Positions 45,948 through 60,100 of a DNA stretch of 64,000 nt are shown here, piece by piece. The notes under the pieces are model-generated. The model had not been told where the DNA came from. It ran no database searches and saw only the letters and a program-made list of their open reading frames with translations. Position numbers and translations under genes: made by a program. The stretch comes from Ustulina deusta (lineage: Eukaryota > Ascomycota > Sordariomycetes > Xylariales > Xylariaceae), in assembly GCA_023159155.1 (NCBI GenBank), contig JAJNNX010000016.1, forward strand, positions 186,001 through 250,000, read 5' to 3'. Within the stretch, counting starts at the first letter, position 1. Each line of letters begins with the position of its first letter.

Positions 45948-47855
45948 ATGGCGCACGAATCTATGGCTCCCTATCCGAAGGGCTCGGCAGAGTATACTGC
46001 AACCTACCTGACAACGCGCAGCCTCGGCTGCTCGCACCCAGTAAAGTATCATGTTGATGATACTCAAGAGCATTCAAAATACCCAAGCCGTCTCGGGTTC
46101 TTCCATATTACTGCCAAAGAGCCCATGATCAGCTTCTTGGACACAAGAAAGCTCTGCAGAGCGTGTCTCGACGCCGTGGTTCCAGATGGCTTCCACTTTT
46201 GGTCGGCATATAGCATCATCAATGGCACAAGCGCCACTGACTTGCGGGCCCCAGAGCCGCGATGGGTGAATATGGCCTCTTCATCGGACAACTACCCACC
46301 ATTGACTCAGGCCGGAACCGAAGGGTTTCCACATGTTTCCCTATCGCTGAAAATTATCCCCTCTCATTTGGTCTCGCCACCTGTGGTACTTTCTATACCA
46401 AAGGTCCCTGGCGCCAAAGAAGCCTGGGAATGGTTACAGATTGAGCGGAAGCCATTTTACATTGACCAGCTCCATCTCATCAAGGGGTGGAGTCTAATTG
46501 TAGAGAGGAGAGCGAAGACCGATAGTATGATTGCAGAGCGGATTGGCACAGCCTATCGCCCAGAAGCTCAACAACCTAAGGCTCAAGGTAGAAAGGGAAA
46601 TTCCTTAGACAAAGGAACAGCGGAAGTAGGAAATTCCATCGCTGCATCACCTAGGGCGAAGAACAAGACCAAGGTCGCCAAAGATAAGCAGTCAGCTCTC
46701 TCAGGGACGACGGAATCGACTGGTAGCGTTGCCGAACCTAGTGTCATAGCCTTGGATGAGCCAGACGACGTATCCAAGCTCCTCAAAGTCGACAAACGTA
46801 AGGAACACACCTCCTCCACTTCATCTACCTCCCCCAAAGATGGCAAGGATGCCACGAAAATGAAATCAGGAGAGAGATCTACCAAGAAGGCCTCCTCAGC
46901 CACCAAACCAGACAAGGAAACCGAGAAGACGAAGGTTGAGATTACGTCAGTCGGGCGCCCTGGTTTAGGGGACAATACACTCGGTCTAATAGCTTCAATG
47001 CAGTGCAATTCGATAGACTTAGGGTCCGTAACAACGAAAAACCCCAAGTTGGCCGAACAAGTTGTCGGAAACGCACCGCTGAGAAAGACCCCTCAATTCG
47101 CCTTTACGAAGAACTGGAGTTATCACGACCCGATCCCATTGGGCAGTCCAATTGTCCCTCTGACACTATCAGACTACAAGCGCCAGGCGCAGATTATCCG
47201 CCATCCTGCAGATCCGGGATCTAACTTCTCACTAGAGAAGCTAATGGGCAAGGTGAAATCCACCAGGGGCAAATCATCATATCCGGCCCCGACTCATCTC
47301 CTGGAACACCGGGCATGACAGCTTTTCTCCGAGCAGCCGAGGCCGAAGAGTCGAAGACACCCGTTCAGTCGCCGGCTTTCCTAGAAAAACTGATATGTGG
47401 AGCGTCAGCCAGAGGTTCTTCGACTACAAAGACCATGAAAATTGAAAGCAAGCGTGGCATATCTTCGGGTGATAAAACTTCGAGAACACAGCCGACCGTA
47501 GACGACTCTTTGAAAACAACGAAGCCTTCAACTAAGGAGTCAACGAAGCCTGTAACCAAAGAGTCTTCCACCAGAAATCAGTCAGTTCAAGGAAAGCCCA
47601 CGAAGAACCCCAAATCATCGGGCGAAAAACTTGGAGAAGGGGGGTCTCAGCGGAAGGAACCTACTACTACTCCTTCAAAGACCCGGCCTCTTGAACACGA
47701 GCATGCTGTAGACAAACCTACTAAGAACAAACCTCTGTGACAGCGATATGGACAACAGCAACGACAGCGACACGGAAGGAAACGATGACGATGATAACAA
47801 CGAGAGTAGCGGCGATGATGAGGACGACTGGTACCATCAGAATGACAGTGAATAG
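45948..47855 (+). pseudogene. Unknown Lys/Ser-rich protein gene with two frame switches
   Basis: ATG 45948 opens 456 codons (stop 47,316-47,318). Residues 1-205 look folded, with YPSRLGFFHITAKEP, RKLCRACLDAVVPDGFHFW and GAKEAWEWLQIERKPFYIDQ. Residues 205-345 are a Lys/Ser/Thr-rich linker, then LGLIASMQCNSIDLGS and WSYHDPIPLGSPIVPLTLS. A second frame, open from about 47,225, reads GPDSSPGTPGMTAFLRAAEA and a Lys/Ser/Thr-rich tail to a stop at 47,738-47,740. The first frame is open again from 47,712 and ends in a very acidic tail (DMDNSNDSDTEGNDDDDNN) at 47,853-47,855. The three pieces look like one protein, so the gene has two compensating indels or unresolved introns; no intron of normal size fits well. 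Family not recognised. Confidence 0.5.
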
Positions 47856-48206
47856 TAGAGGATTATGCGAATTGAAAGGATGTTTCTGGGTATATGATTA
47901 TATTATTTCATTGTATTTAATAGACATCTCACATCAAATTAGAAAATTATCTTAGAAGAATAATCAACCAATATCATTATGACCCGAGATCGTGAATCGG
48001 TATACAGGAACTGGGCTCATCGGCGTTACATGGCGGCGACCACGGTGCGGTAGCTCCAGAGCGGAATACATGGTGAGTGTCCCATAAGCAGGGAATGCGC
48101 GCAAAGTGATTCACGAAAGGCACGTTTCGCCCGTTGTTGTAGATGAATCTTGGAATAGATGCCTTTTCACGACCTGTCTATCTGAGTACCTACATAATAC
48201 CGGTTA
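47856..48206. other. Intergenic, convergent
   Basis: About 350 bp, AT-rich at first (3' end of the unknown gene), with no gene seen. Confidence 0.5.
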
Positions 48207-49689
48207 TCATGCCTGTTTCCATTCACTCGGAGGGGCGAGCAGATTAATGGCCGTCTCATCCGCCCTGTTCTCTACAGCAAACTGCCATGGCGTGAGGCCA
48301 TGGATGTCTTGAATGCGCCGCTCAGCGCCCTTAGAAAGAATTAGGCTCACGATCCTCGCATTCCCAGATACGGCAGCCCAATGTAGAGCCGTCTGATTTT
48401 CTTCATTTCCCAGGTTTGGGTTGGCTCCTGAATCTAGAAGAAACTCTGTCACCTCCTCATGACCGCTTGATTCGCCACCACTTAATTCACGAGGGACTGT
48501 TGGCGGGCTACTCGCATTTTGGCCGCTCTTAGCCCCGTACATGACAACAGCTCTCTTACCACTGCACTTGAATGAGAAGTCAGTAATTTTCCTTCTACCT
48601 GACCTTCGGGGGTCTGGACATGATGGCTCTAGCCAAGACGGGTGAAATTGTCCCTTGATACTACTTACAGCGGCCCAGTGCAAAGGAGTCTAGCCATCTA
48701 GGGACTGGCATCCCACATCAACTCGGTTGCTGGCGAGCAATTTCTTTACAATGGAGATGTGACCTTGGCTTGATGCCCAATGAAGGGCCGTCCGGCCATC
48801 CGGTGTCGCCTCGGCTGGGTTAATACGAGGCATTAGCTCATCAATGACTCTCTCATGACCATGCTTAGCAGCCCAGTGGAAAGGAGTCATCCCGGTCTTT
48901 GTTTTCGGACTGATTTCGGCACCTTCACGAAGAAGAGTCTGAACAACATCCACGAAGCCTCCCCTAGCCGCCCAGTGAAGAGCCGTTCTACCACTGGGGT
49001 CGGTACCTTCAGAACTATACTGGTGCCGAAGAAGCATTTTCAAGACTTGCAATGCCCCGAATCGGGCCGACATCTGGACAGCGAGATTTCGACAGGGAAA
49101 CATGCGCGTAGTCCTTCTTGCTGTCTGATCATTGCCCATGAGACTAGAAATCTTCTCAAGTGTTGAGATATCACGAAAGGCGGCTAAAGCAATATTATCC
49201 AGCTCTCCATGGTATTCGTCTCTCGCATGGGCTCCCCAATATTCCGCCGCATATTTCAGAAATGGATAGCAAGAGAGTGAATCGGCGAGGCTTCGTTCTG
49301 GAGACATAAGGCGTAGGTAGATAAGGCATGCCCTTGTGATGTATCGCTGCTCGTCGCGAAACCACGTTTGATACGAAGCCTCGAAATATTCCTGTAGTGT
49401 GTGATGGACAAATCGAGTCGTTTTATTTTTGGCGTCTATCAGAACCAAACCAGCACAAACATCAAGGATCGTCTTTTCTGATATCACATCCTCGTATGTC
49501 GGGATCGCTTCATTGCAGTCGATGGCAAGTGCGTGCACTAGCTCTCCGACAGACAATTGGCGTTTAGCATGATAGATCCAAGATAAAGTTTTCGTAGCCG
49601 TCTTTCTCTTTTCGTGAGGTTGGAGCATGATCCTCTCCATAGACTCCTTGTAAAGATCATCGAGCCCATTTGAATAAGCTTGTAATGGG
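48207..49689 (-). pseudogene. 3' remnant of a STAND (NLR-like) gene: winged-helix region plus ankyrin repeats
   Basis: Exons 49689..48669 and 48566..48207; intron of 102 bp (GTAAGT, TACTGAC branch, CAAG). The upstream edge is an acceptor-like GATTGCAG at 49,690. It starts in the segment that follows NACHT domains (LDDLYKESMERIMLQ), then the winged-helix part (TLSWIYHAKRQLSVGELVHA, FVHHTLQEYFEAS), then ankyrin repeats (GRTALHWAARGGFVDVVQTL, GMTPFHWAAKHGHERVI, GRTALHWASSQGHISIVKKL, QTALHWAAVSGNARIVSLIL). A TAG at 48,692-48,690 falls within DG-stop-TPLHWAA, where ankyrins usually have Q, R, K or N. The NACHT domain and effector domain are missing: AT-rich DNA begins about 50 bp upstream. Known of the family: fungal STAND proteins act in non-self recognition and cell death. 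This copy is very probably dead. Confidence 0.8.
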
Positions 49690-52600
49690 CTGCAATCAGT
49701 GTATTATAGCGTGTAATACGTGCTAGCCACGTATTATACAAAAAAGAACAATCTAAACAGAACCTAAATATAATTTGCTAAAAAAAAAGATCTCTATTCT
49801 AACCTTTGTAAGCAAAAGTCAAACTATAATATAAAATAAGTAGGGCTAAGTTATATAATACGGACCTAATCGTATAACATAACAATCCTTTTTTTAAAAT
49901 TAAAATTATATCTTTATAATATATAATTATTTTTTGTTTTATTTATTAAATATTTTCTGTTTTATTTCTTAAATATTTTTTATTTTATTTATTAAATCTA
50001 TCTATGTTAAATATATTATTTTTAGGGTTTTTTATTTTATTATTTAAATTATAGCTAATAATATTATTTATTATATTAAAATAGCTATTAATTATAATTG
50101 CTGCGTTTTTATTAATAGTTATAAGTCTAAATTAAATAATAAAAATCTAAACATTAAATATTAGAATTTTATTTTATATTATATAGGTTATTTTATAATA
50201 TATTATATAAAAAATATATTTAATAATTTTAATATATTTAATAATTAATTTTTATTTATTAATATTTATATTAAACTAATATACTATGTTTTAAGTAAAA
50301 TTAATAAAAACAATATATTGTTATACTTTATATAAAAATATACGCTAGCTATTAAATAAAAAAATAATAAGCTATTTTTTTATATTTATTTATTATTAAA
50401 TAATATAAATAGCAATTTTTTAAGCTATAAATAGCAATTTTTTTTATAAAAGGTTTGTTATAGTAATTTTAAACATATAAGTTTTATGTTTAGCTATATT
50501 AAGTATTAATATAAAACTTTAATTAATATAACCGGGCTAAAGCTTTATAATTAGAGTTTTAATATATTTAGACTTATTTTTTTTAGCTTATTACTTATTT
50601 TTGCAAATTTTTGCTTTTTTTAAAAAAAATACTGCTTTAAAATATATAATATTTTTATTAAGCTTAGCTTAATAGTATTTATAGGTATTTTTTTATATAA
50701 AGCAGTATTATTAGGCTAGCTTTTAAACTTATTAATAGTTCTATATTTTTTAATCTAGCAAAAATAAAACATAAATATATATATATATATTTTTTTAATA
50801 TACTTAAGCTAACTAATAAGCTTAGTAGCTATAATAATATTAACTATAGTTTTAAAAAAATAAATAATAAAATATAAACAATATTAAATATAATATTTAT
50901 TATTATAATTAATATAAATTAATTTATTATAGTTAGGCTAGAACTTATAATAAATTTAGTAATAAAGTTTATATTCTAATTTTTATATATTTTTAAAAAA
51001 AATATAATAATAGTACAGTTCAAATAGTAGTTTTTGTAATATATTAATTATTTATAATTAAGGTTAGCGCAGCTAGATTTAGCCTATATAATAGTATTAC
51101 TAATAGTAAACTAGCTATAATAAACTTATAATATTATAACTAAGCTAAGATTTTATTATTTAATAAATCTAGGTTGTTTAGTATATATTAGATTAATAAT
51201 AATAATATTATATTTATTATTTTATATATTTTAAGTAGTAAATATAATAACTATTTTAAAAATAATCTTAATAATTATAAATATAAATAGTTTTTTATTA
51301 ATTTTATTAATTTAGGTATTATAAAAAATAATAATATTAAAATTTAAGTATTGCTTGTTAAGCTAATATAAATTAGTTTTAAAAATTAAAATAATAAAAT
51401 TGCAAATATATTTAGTATTAGCCTAATTAATAAAATTATTTTTGTTAATAAATTTATTATTTTTTTTTTTAATATTTAAAAAAAAAGCCGATTTATTAGC
51501 GGTTTTATAAGTAATACTTTTAGCAAATATTTAAAATTAAATAATTATTAGATTATTATAGTTATAAAGATTTTTAAATATAAAATTATTATAAAATTTT
51601 ATAAATATAAATTATAAAATACTATTTTTAGTATAGTAGTTAATTTTAAAACAGTAAAAATAAATAGTGTTTAATTATTTTATATAAGTATTTATTAAAA
51701 GCTTAAGCTGCGGTACAAATAAATTAAAAAAATAGGTAGGTTAATCCGGCTTGCTATAATAATTATTTATTAAAAAAAGAAATAGGCAAATTTGCTTGCT
51801 ATTTCTAGCAAAGATACAGACTATTATATTAACTTATATAAAAGCAATAAATATATTAGCTTTAGTTATTTTTTATTTTTTATTAATAATTAAGATTTAT
51901 ATATTAAAAATAAAACTAATAATAAATAAAACAAAAAAAAATATAAATAATAATATTAATTTTTTTATATATATATTTAATAAATTATTTATAAAGCTGT
52001 TTATATATTTTTTTGGTTTTTTTTTTTTTTAAAAAGTTAGAATTAAGCTTATAGATTTTAAGATTAAAAAAAATACGCTAAATAAAAAAGTTTATTTTTT
52101 ATTATATTATATATTTATTTATAATTAATTTAATTAATTTAAAACTTTTTTAAATAGCAGCTTTTTTATTTTTTATATTAATAATATTTTATATAAACTA
52201 TATAAAAAAACGTTTAAGCTTGAGCAAATATATAAAATTTTTAAACATATATTATTTATTTGTTTTATAAAATATACGCTTTATTATAATAGCAATAATT
52301 ATAGCTTAAATAATTTTAAGTTTAATATTTAAATTATATTTTGTTTAGTTTTAATAAATAATATATATTATATTGTTTAATTAATAATTATTATCATTAA
52401 TAATAATAATTTAAATATATTAAAAAATAGATTAATTACGTATAAATTAAATATTTATAAGTTATATTATAAATATTATTTATTTAGTATAAAAATTAAT
52501 AGTAGCTTATTTAATAGTATCGTTAAAATATATAACTTTTATATTAGCATTGTTTTAATTAGTTTATATATTAATATATATAATAGTATTATTTTAACTA

Positions 52601-55600
52601 AAAACTTAAGTAGCACTTATATTTTAAATAGTAGTTTAGGCAGTATTGTTATTATTTATAAAACTATTGCCCTAGCTACTATTATTAAATAATTATATTA
52701 ATATTTTTATATTTTAAATAATAACTTAAGCAATATTATTATTAGCGTTATTATTATTAAAAAGCTATATTAGTATTTTTATAATATTTAATATTATATT
52801 TAATATTAAGTTTTAAACAAAAAGCTTTTTAAAAAAAACTATAATAAAAATCTTATTGCTTTTAAAATATCTATATATAAATTTAATACTAAAAAAATAT
52901 TTTTTAATATTATATATAATAATTTTATATTATTTATTATTAAATTTAATATAAGTAATAAAAAAATAATTGGATTATTTTTTAGTAATACTATAAAGTT
53001 AATAATAAATAATTATTTTATATTAAATAATAGTTTAAAGCAATAATAAGTTTAATTATTAAGTTTTATTTTTATTTATTTTTATTTATTTTTTTAAAGT
53101 ATAAAAATTATAAAATCTATAAAAAAAAAACAACTATAGCTGCTTTATAAAGTAGGGCTATAAAATAGTAATATTTGTTTATTAACAAACTTAAAATATA
53201 ATCTATAAAATAAACTATAATAAAAAAAACTTTAAAATTATAATAATAAATATATTTTTAATTAAAATCTATAGCCTAAAAATAAAAAAACAAAAAATAA
53301 TTATTATTATTTTTATTAATAGTTATATTAATAATAGCTGTTATTTCTACTTTTATAATATTTTTATAAATTATAATATTAAAAATAATTAAAATATTAA
53401 AATATAATATAGCTTTTATAACCTAGGCAAGATATTTTTTATTATTAAGTTATTTAAAAATATTAGAATTAGGAACTTTAAATAAAACAGGTTTTTTTAA
53501 ATCCTAAACAGCTTTTTAAAAAAAATATAAAAAAACAAAAATAATAAAAGCAACTAATATAATATTATTTTATTTTTTACTTAGTTAATAATAAATAGCT
53601 ATACATTAAAGTATATATTTAACTATTTTAATAAAAATAATAAATAGTTTAAAATATTATTATTATATAACTATATTTTTAATATATTATTTATATTTAT
53701 TTTATACTTTTTAGTATTAAAAAAAAAACTATAGCGTTAAGTTTTTAAACTATTTATTATAAGCTTTTTTAAAGCTTTTTAAAACAGTTACTAAAATAAA
53801 CTTAAAGTATTGCTTTATATAACTAAGCGTATAAGATTATTTGTTTTTATTAATATTATAAGCTATAGTATAAGCTTTTAAAATCTTTTTAATAATTATA
53901 TTAATAGTTTTAGTTTTATTAATTTTAGTTTTAAATAAATTATAAAGCTTATAAAATATATTTATAAATTTAATTTTATAAAAATTATTAAGCCAAAGAG
54001 TATTAGCTAAGTAGTAGAAATATAATAATAAAAAAACTAAGCAATAAAATAGCTATAATTTATTATATTATAAAAAAGTATTGCTAAAGTAAATATAAGC
54101 TATTATAAAATAAGCTTTAAAAAGCTGTTCTAATAATAATATTTATAAGCAATAGTATAAAACAAAAAGATTAATCTTTTTTATAGAATTATAAATATTT
54201 AAAAATACTTTTAATATTTAAAAGTAGTATTTTTATAAAAAACAAGTTTATTAAATATATTAAATTTGGTATTTTTAATATTTTATATAAATAGTTTATA
54301 TAAAAATATATCCTATTTTTTATAGCTTTTTATAAAAATATTAATTATTTTTTTGCTTTTTTTATTATAGTATAAAATATTAATTTTAAATTTATATAGT
54401 AAGTCTAAGTTTATTATAAGTTTATTAAAAAAGTTGAATTATTAAATAAAGTGATTAAAAAATATATTAATAAATTAAGCTATATAGTCCAAATATAATA
54501 TATAATAAATACTATTTATAGTAATTAAAATATTTATTATAAACTTAATAAATAGCATATTATATTTTAGAGCTTTTAATAAGTTTTTATAGCTTTGTTT
54601 TATTAGCTAATTACGTACTAAGCCATTGTTTATTTTAATAATAATAAACTTTTAAATAAAGGATATATATAAAAAAAAATATTTATAAATATTTTATATA
54701 TTTTTATAAACTTTATTTAATATTTATAATAAATATAAATAATTTATGTTTTAAATTAAGCGTTATTAATTTTGATTATATTATAGTAAGCTAATATATA
54801 ATTTAATTTAAAAAATAATATATAGTTAGGATAATAAAGAAATACGGGCTAAAAGTTTATTTATTTGAGTTTTTTTTAGTTTTTTTTTACTTTTTAGGGT
54901 GCTATAAGTTATAAAATATACTATAATAGCTAAAATATATTTATTTTTATATTTATTATATTTATTAATATAAAATATTTATTAAAGTTATTTTATAAAG
55001 TTTATATTATTATTTAATATAAATATAATACTTAAAATAGGGTTAATAGTTTTAATAAATAGTATATTATTATATAAAATAGATTATTATAAAAGGTTTA
55101 GATTGTTTAGGGCATTTGTAGGCAAAATAAAAAAAATAAGAATATTTAAAGCAAAAATAATTATTTTTTATATAATAGATAATATAAACAGTACTTTTTA
55201 TAAGTCTATATTAAAATTTATAATAATTAAAATAATTATAATAAAAATAAAAAGTATTATTATAGTAATTATATAAAAAATTCTAATATACTAGATTAAT
55301 ATAGATTTATTTAAAAATATTATTACTAAAAATTAGTTAAATAAATATATTATTATATATAAATTAAATATAATATGTTTTATTAATATTAATATAAATA
55401 AAAATATATTTAATTAGCTTATGTTTATTATATTAGGTTTTTTAATACTTAAGCAATTTAAAAATAATTTTTTAATTTTTTAAAATAGAAATTTTGGCTA
55501 TAATAGTATTAAAAGTAATAGTATTAATTTTGTTAAAATTAAAAAAAAGCTGGCAAGTTTTGTTTTTTTATAAAAAAAAATATATAAGCTATTTAATAGA

Positions 55601-56930
55601 ATAATTAATATATTTATATTTATTTTAAGCGTAATTTAATATATATAAAACTTATTATTAGGTTTAATATTAAAATAAATAGCTAAAACAGCCTAATATA
55701 TTGCTTTGTTACTAAAAAAGTAGTAGTTAGGTTTAATAAAACAGATTATATATATATTATTAATAAAAGTATAATAATTTATAGTTATTAATAGGTAGGT
55801 ATATCTAATAAAATAAGCTAAATAGTTAGGTTATATATAATATAATTATATATTAAAAAAATAGTATTTAAACTATTTATTTTAATAATATTTAAGGCAA
55901 GTTTAAAAAGGGGCATTATAAATATATAATTTATAATATTATAAAAACTATAAATATATACTAAATAGAGAATATAAAGATTTAAAAAGCTATATATAAA
56001 AAATATAGCTATAATTGCAAAGTTAAGTAAGTAAAAAAATAGTTAGTATAAATAAGTATAAAATATCTAAGCATTTAAATATTTATATATTTTTATTTTA
56101 TTAATATATATATAAAATAGCAGAAAATATTATAGCAAATATATTAAATATAGCAGACTTAAAAAAAATGCTTAGGTAGGCGTCTAAAAAAACAGTTGAA
56201 GTATTAAAATATTTATATAGTTATAAAATATATTTAATTAAAAAAATTTTATAAACAAGCTTTTTTATTTATATAAATAAATATTATATATATTAATATT
56301 TTTCCGCTTTAGCTTTCTAACTAGCTTCAAGTTTTTTAATATTTTATTTAAAATAATTAAATAAGTAGAGCTAATAAAGTATTAATATTATAAAAATATA
56401 ATTTAGAAATATTAAACTAAAATATATTAGTTAGTTTTTATATATATATATATTATATTTTATTTATTTAATTTTATAGTATAACTAAATAACTATAGTC
56501 GGAGAGTTAGTTAGACATATATATATATAGGCTAAAATCCTTTTAATTATTTATTTTTTAATATTGCTACTTTTAACACTGCTAGGCTTTAGTTATAGTT
56601 TGCTAAATATGTTTTTGTTTATTAGTTTAAAATATTTAATAAAAATATTTTGTTATTAATATAGCTAGCTAAATAACTTAATATAATATTTAAGATTACT
56701 AAAGTATTTTTTTATAAAAAATAAACTAATTTTATAAAAGCTAAGCTTAGTTTAGTTATTTAAATAATATTTTAATTTGTTTAGTTTTATAAGCTTAATA
56801 TATATAAAATTATTTTTAAAATAAAAAAAGGTTTAATATGCTGCTAATTATAATAGATTTTTATTTTTATTTGTGCTAGTGCTATAATATTAGAAGCTTT
56901 TTATTAGAATACTTGCTAGGTTTATATATA
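49690..56930. other. AT-rich, RIP-like block left of copy 2
   Basis: About 7.2 kb of sequence made nearly wholly of A and T, with TTAATA, AAATATT and TATAA words and very few CG or CA. No gene is legible. The longest notable open frame (51,796-52,032, 78 codons) is Ile/Leu/Lys-only and reflects composition. Two similar segments containing ATTTTAAATA lie about 90 bp apart (52,621 and 52,711). The block is probably an older transposon or several, beyond recognition; no terminal repeats were found. Confidence 0.6.
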
Positions 56931-56935
56931 ATTAT

Positions 56936-57170
56936 TGTTATAATTAGTCAAGTAAAGCTTCCATAGCTAGTTTATTAATACTATAAATAAAGACTCTAAG
57001 CTAAAAAAAAAAAAAAAGAAAGAAAAAAGTCAGAGTTTATAAAGTAAGTAAATATAAACTTTATATATATAGCTGCAAAATTAGGTTAGTCCATATATAA
57101 ACTTCTTATTTTATTACTATATAGGTTTAAAGTTTTTGCAAGTCTTGCTAAAACTATACTAACTATTATA
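56936..57170 (-). repeat. 3' LTR of copy 2 (left end)
   Basis: A 235-bp reverse complement of the copy 1 LTR. It starts TGTTATAATTAGTCAAG (copy 1 end: CTCGACTAATCGTAACA reversed) and contains the A tract with AAGAAAGAAA interruptions. Differences from copy 1 are transitions. Confidence 0.92.
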
Positions 57171-60100
57171 CTACTTTTTTTAAAACTAAAAGTTTAAACA
57201 TAGTTTTAATTCAAAATTACTAATAATATTAAGTTTATATAATTTTTTTATATTATATTGCTTTATTATTATTTTTATAATTGCTTACAAACTTATTAAT
57301 TATTACTATATATATTTATTTTTATAATTTTATAAAAAATTTAAAAGTTTTTTTATAAGTTTTATAAAATTAGTTAAGTTTAATTAGTATATTTTTAAAA
57401 TTTTAAACTATATATTAAATATTATTAAAATTATAGCTTTTTTAAACAATTTAATATTATAACTTTTTATTTTTTTTATATATTTTTAATTATTTGATTT
57501 GTTTAACTTTAAATTTTGTTTTGTTATTAATATTTTTTATTAAAAATAATAATTAGATTTATTAAAATAAAAAATTATTATTTATTTTTTATAATTAGTT
57601 AGTATAAAACAAGTTTTTTATTTTATAAAAATTAAATAAATTAAAAATATAACTAAATTTTTATTTTTTTAAAATTTTAAAAAGTTTAATTAATTAAAAA
57701 TCTAATCTAGTAGTTAATACTTATGTTATAAAACCTTTTTTTTTTTTTTAAATTTTATTTTTTATTTTAAAATCTATTAAACATTTTTTTTGTTAGCTTA
57801 TAGCTTATATTATTTTTATATAAAAATTGCTATATTATATATTATTTTTTAAACATTTTAAGTTTAATAAACTAATTCGAATATTTATTACTTAATATTA
57901 AAATTTATAATAGTTTTATTAATATTTATTATTAAAAAGTTTTATATTTTAATTTTTATTATTATTTTTAGTAATAATATATTAATTAATAAATATTATA
58001 AAAAATTATATATAAAATCTAAAATAAAAAAATAAATGTTTTAATTATTTTAATATTTATTAATATAAAAATAAAATTATTAGTTTAATTTTTAATTAAT
58101 TAATTTTATTGCTTTTTAAGTTTAAAAATAATAAATATTATTAAAACAATGTTTAGTACTTATAAAATTATTAATTATTACTATAAACTTAAAAATAAAC
58201 AGTTTTATATTATTTAATATTTATATATTTAGTATACTAAAAAATCTATATTAATTTTTATAATATTATATAGCTAGCAATTTTATAATATTTATTTTTT
58301 TATTAAATAAAATTATAATTAAATAGCTAAACTTATTTATAAATATTTATATATAATTATAACCTTATTAGTTAAATAGTATATTTTTGCTATTTATTAC
58401 TATATATTATTATATTATAGCTAATATAAATAATAAATAAAAAAAACTAAAAGTTTTATTTTGTAATATTTTGTTTTTTTTATAATTATAATAATTATAT
58501 ATATATTATTTATAATTATATTTTAAATAAAACTAATAATATTTTTATTTTAATATTTTAATTATTTTGTATTAATTTTAATATATAATAATTAAAAACA
58601 TATAAATTTTTTAAATTAAAGCTATATAAAAAAGAATAGTTCTATTTAAAATAACTTTAAATATATATAATTTTTTGTTTTTATTTTCTAACTTTTATAG
58701 CTAGTTTTTTTATTTAATTAGGTTTACTAAGTTAGCTTTTTAGAAAATATTAAATAAAAAGTTTATAATTAATATAAAACTTAATATTTTATTAAATAAA
58801 ATTAATACTATTATTTATTTTTTAGTTTTTTTAGTTTTAATTATAAAAAGTTTAGCTATTTTTTTTAATAAAATATTAGCTATTATATTTTTTTATTTTA
58901 GTTAATATTAAAAAATAATATTAAAGTTTAATAAAAAGTCGGTTTAATATATTTATTGTATTAATAAAATTTATTTATTTAAAAAATATAATAAAACTTA
59001 ATAATTAATTATTATAAAAAACTTAGTTTTAAAAAGCTTTAAGTAATAATATTCTAAAGTTTATACTACTATTAAAAATTTATAATTTTAAATTAAATAA
59101 GCTTGCTTAAATTTTTTTATTATATTATATAAAATATTTATTTTTATTTATATTAGTTAGCTAGGCCTAAAAAAAGCTAAAATAGATATTTTATAAACTA
59201 GTAGTTTTATATATTTAAAAGTTTATTTTTATTTTAGTCCTATTATAAATAGTTTAATTTTTTTTAGTAATTAATTTAAAAAAGTAGCAATTTTATTAGT
59301 ATAGTAAATAAATATATAAATATAATTATAAAACTTAAAAAATAACCGGATTAATTTAGTATTTTTAAAATTATTAAAATTTTAATTTAAAATTGCTTAA
59401 ATTTTAATAAAATTAATTTTAATTTTTACTTTAGTTTTTATAATTATTTTTAAATAATTAATAATAAATATATTAAAATAAAACTTTTTAATATTTTTTT
59501 AATATTTAGTTTAATATAAGCAATAAATTATTTTTTTATAATAAGTTTAGTACTATTTTTTAGTTTTAAAATAAATTAAAATATTATTTATATAAATATT
59601 TATAAACTTATTTAAAAATTTTTAAATTTGTATATTAATAAAAGCTTGCTACTAAACCGGTTTTATTAAAACATTTTTTTACAAGTTTAAAAAAAAAAAA
59701 ATAATATAATTTTATAATTAATAATAATTAATAAAAATCTTTAATAATATTATACTAATTAAATATAATACTACTAATATTTAAAGCTAATATAATTTAA
59801 TTTTTTAAATATATATTTTTTTATTAATAATTAATTATAAACTTATGTTTAATTAACCTAAGTTTAAGCATACATAAAACAAAAGTAATATTTAGGTTTA
59901 TATTTTATTTAATAAAATCTATAGCTAATAGTTTATTTATAAATTTTTTTTAAATAAAATAAACTATATAAATATATAATATTAATAAAAACTAGAAATA
60001 TATTTTTTATTATTAAATTCTAGTACTATATTAAACCTTAGTTATAATAGCAGTAAAGTTTTAGATTTTTTTTTAAAAAAAAACCTCTTAAATATAATAA

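Noticed and set aside
45930..46010. tRNA-like start (GCGTCGTAGCTCAGATGGCGCA)
   Set aside because: It resembles a D arm, but no anticodon stem, T arm or matching acceptor strand follows, and the stretch overlaps the start codon of the gene at 45,948.
51796..52032. 78-codon frame in the AT-rich block
   Set aside because: Made of Ile, Leu, Lys, Phe and Asn only, as expected from A/T-rich DNA; no start context or homology.
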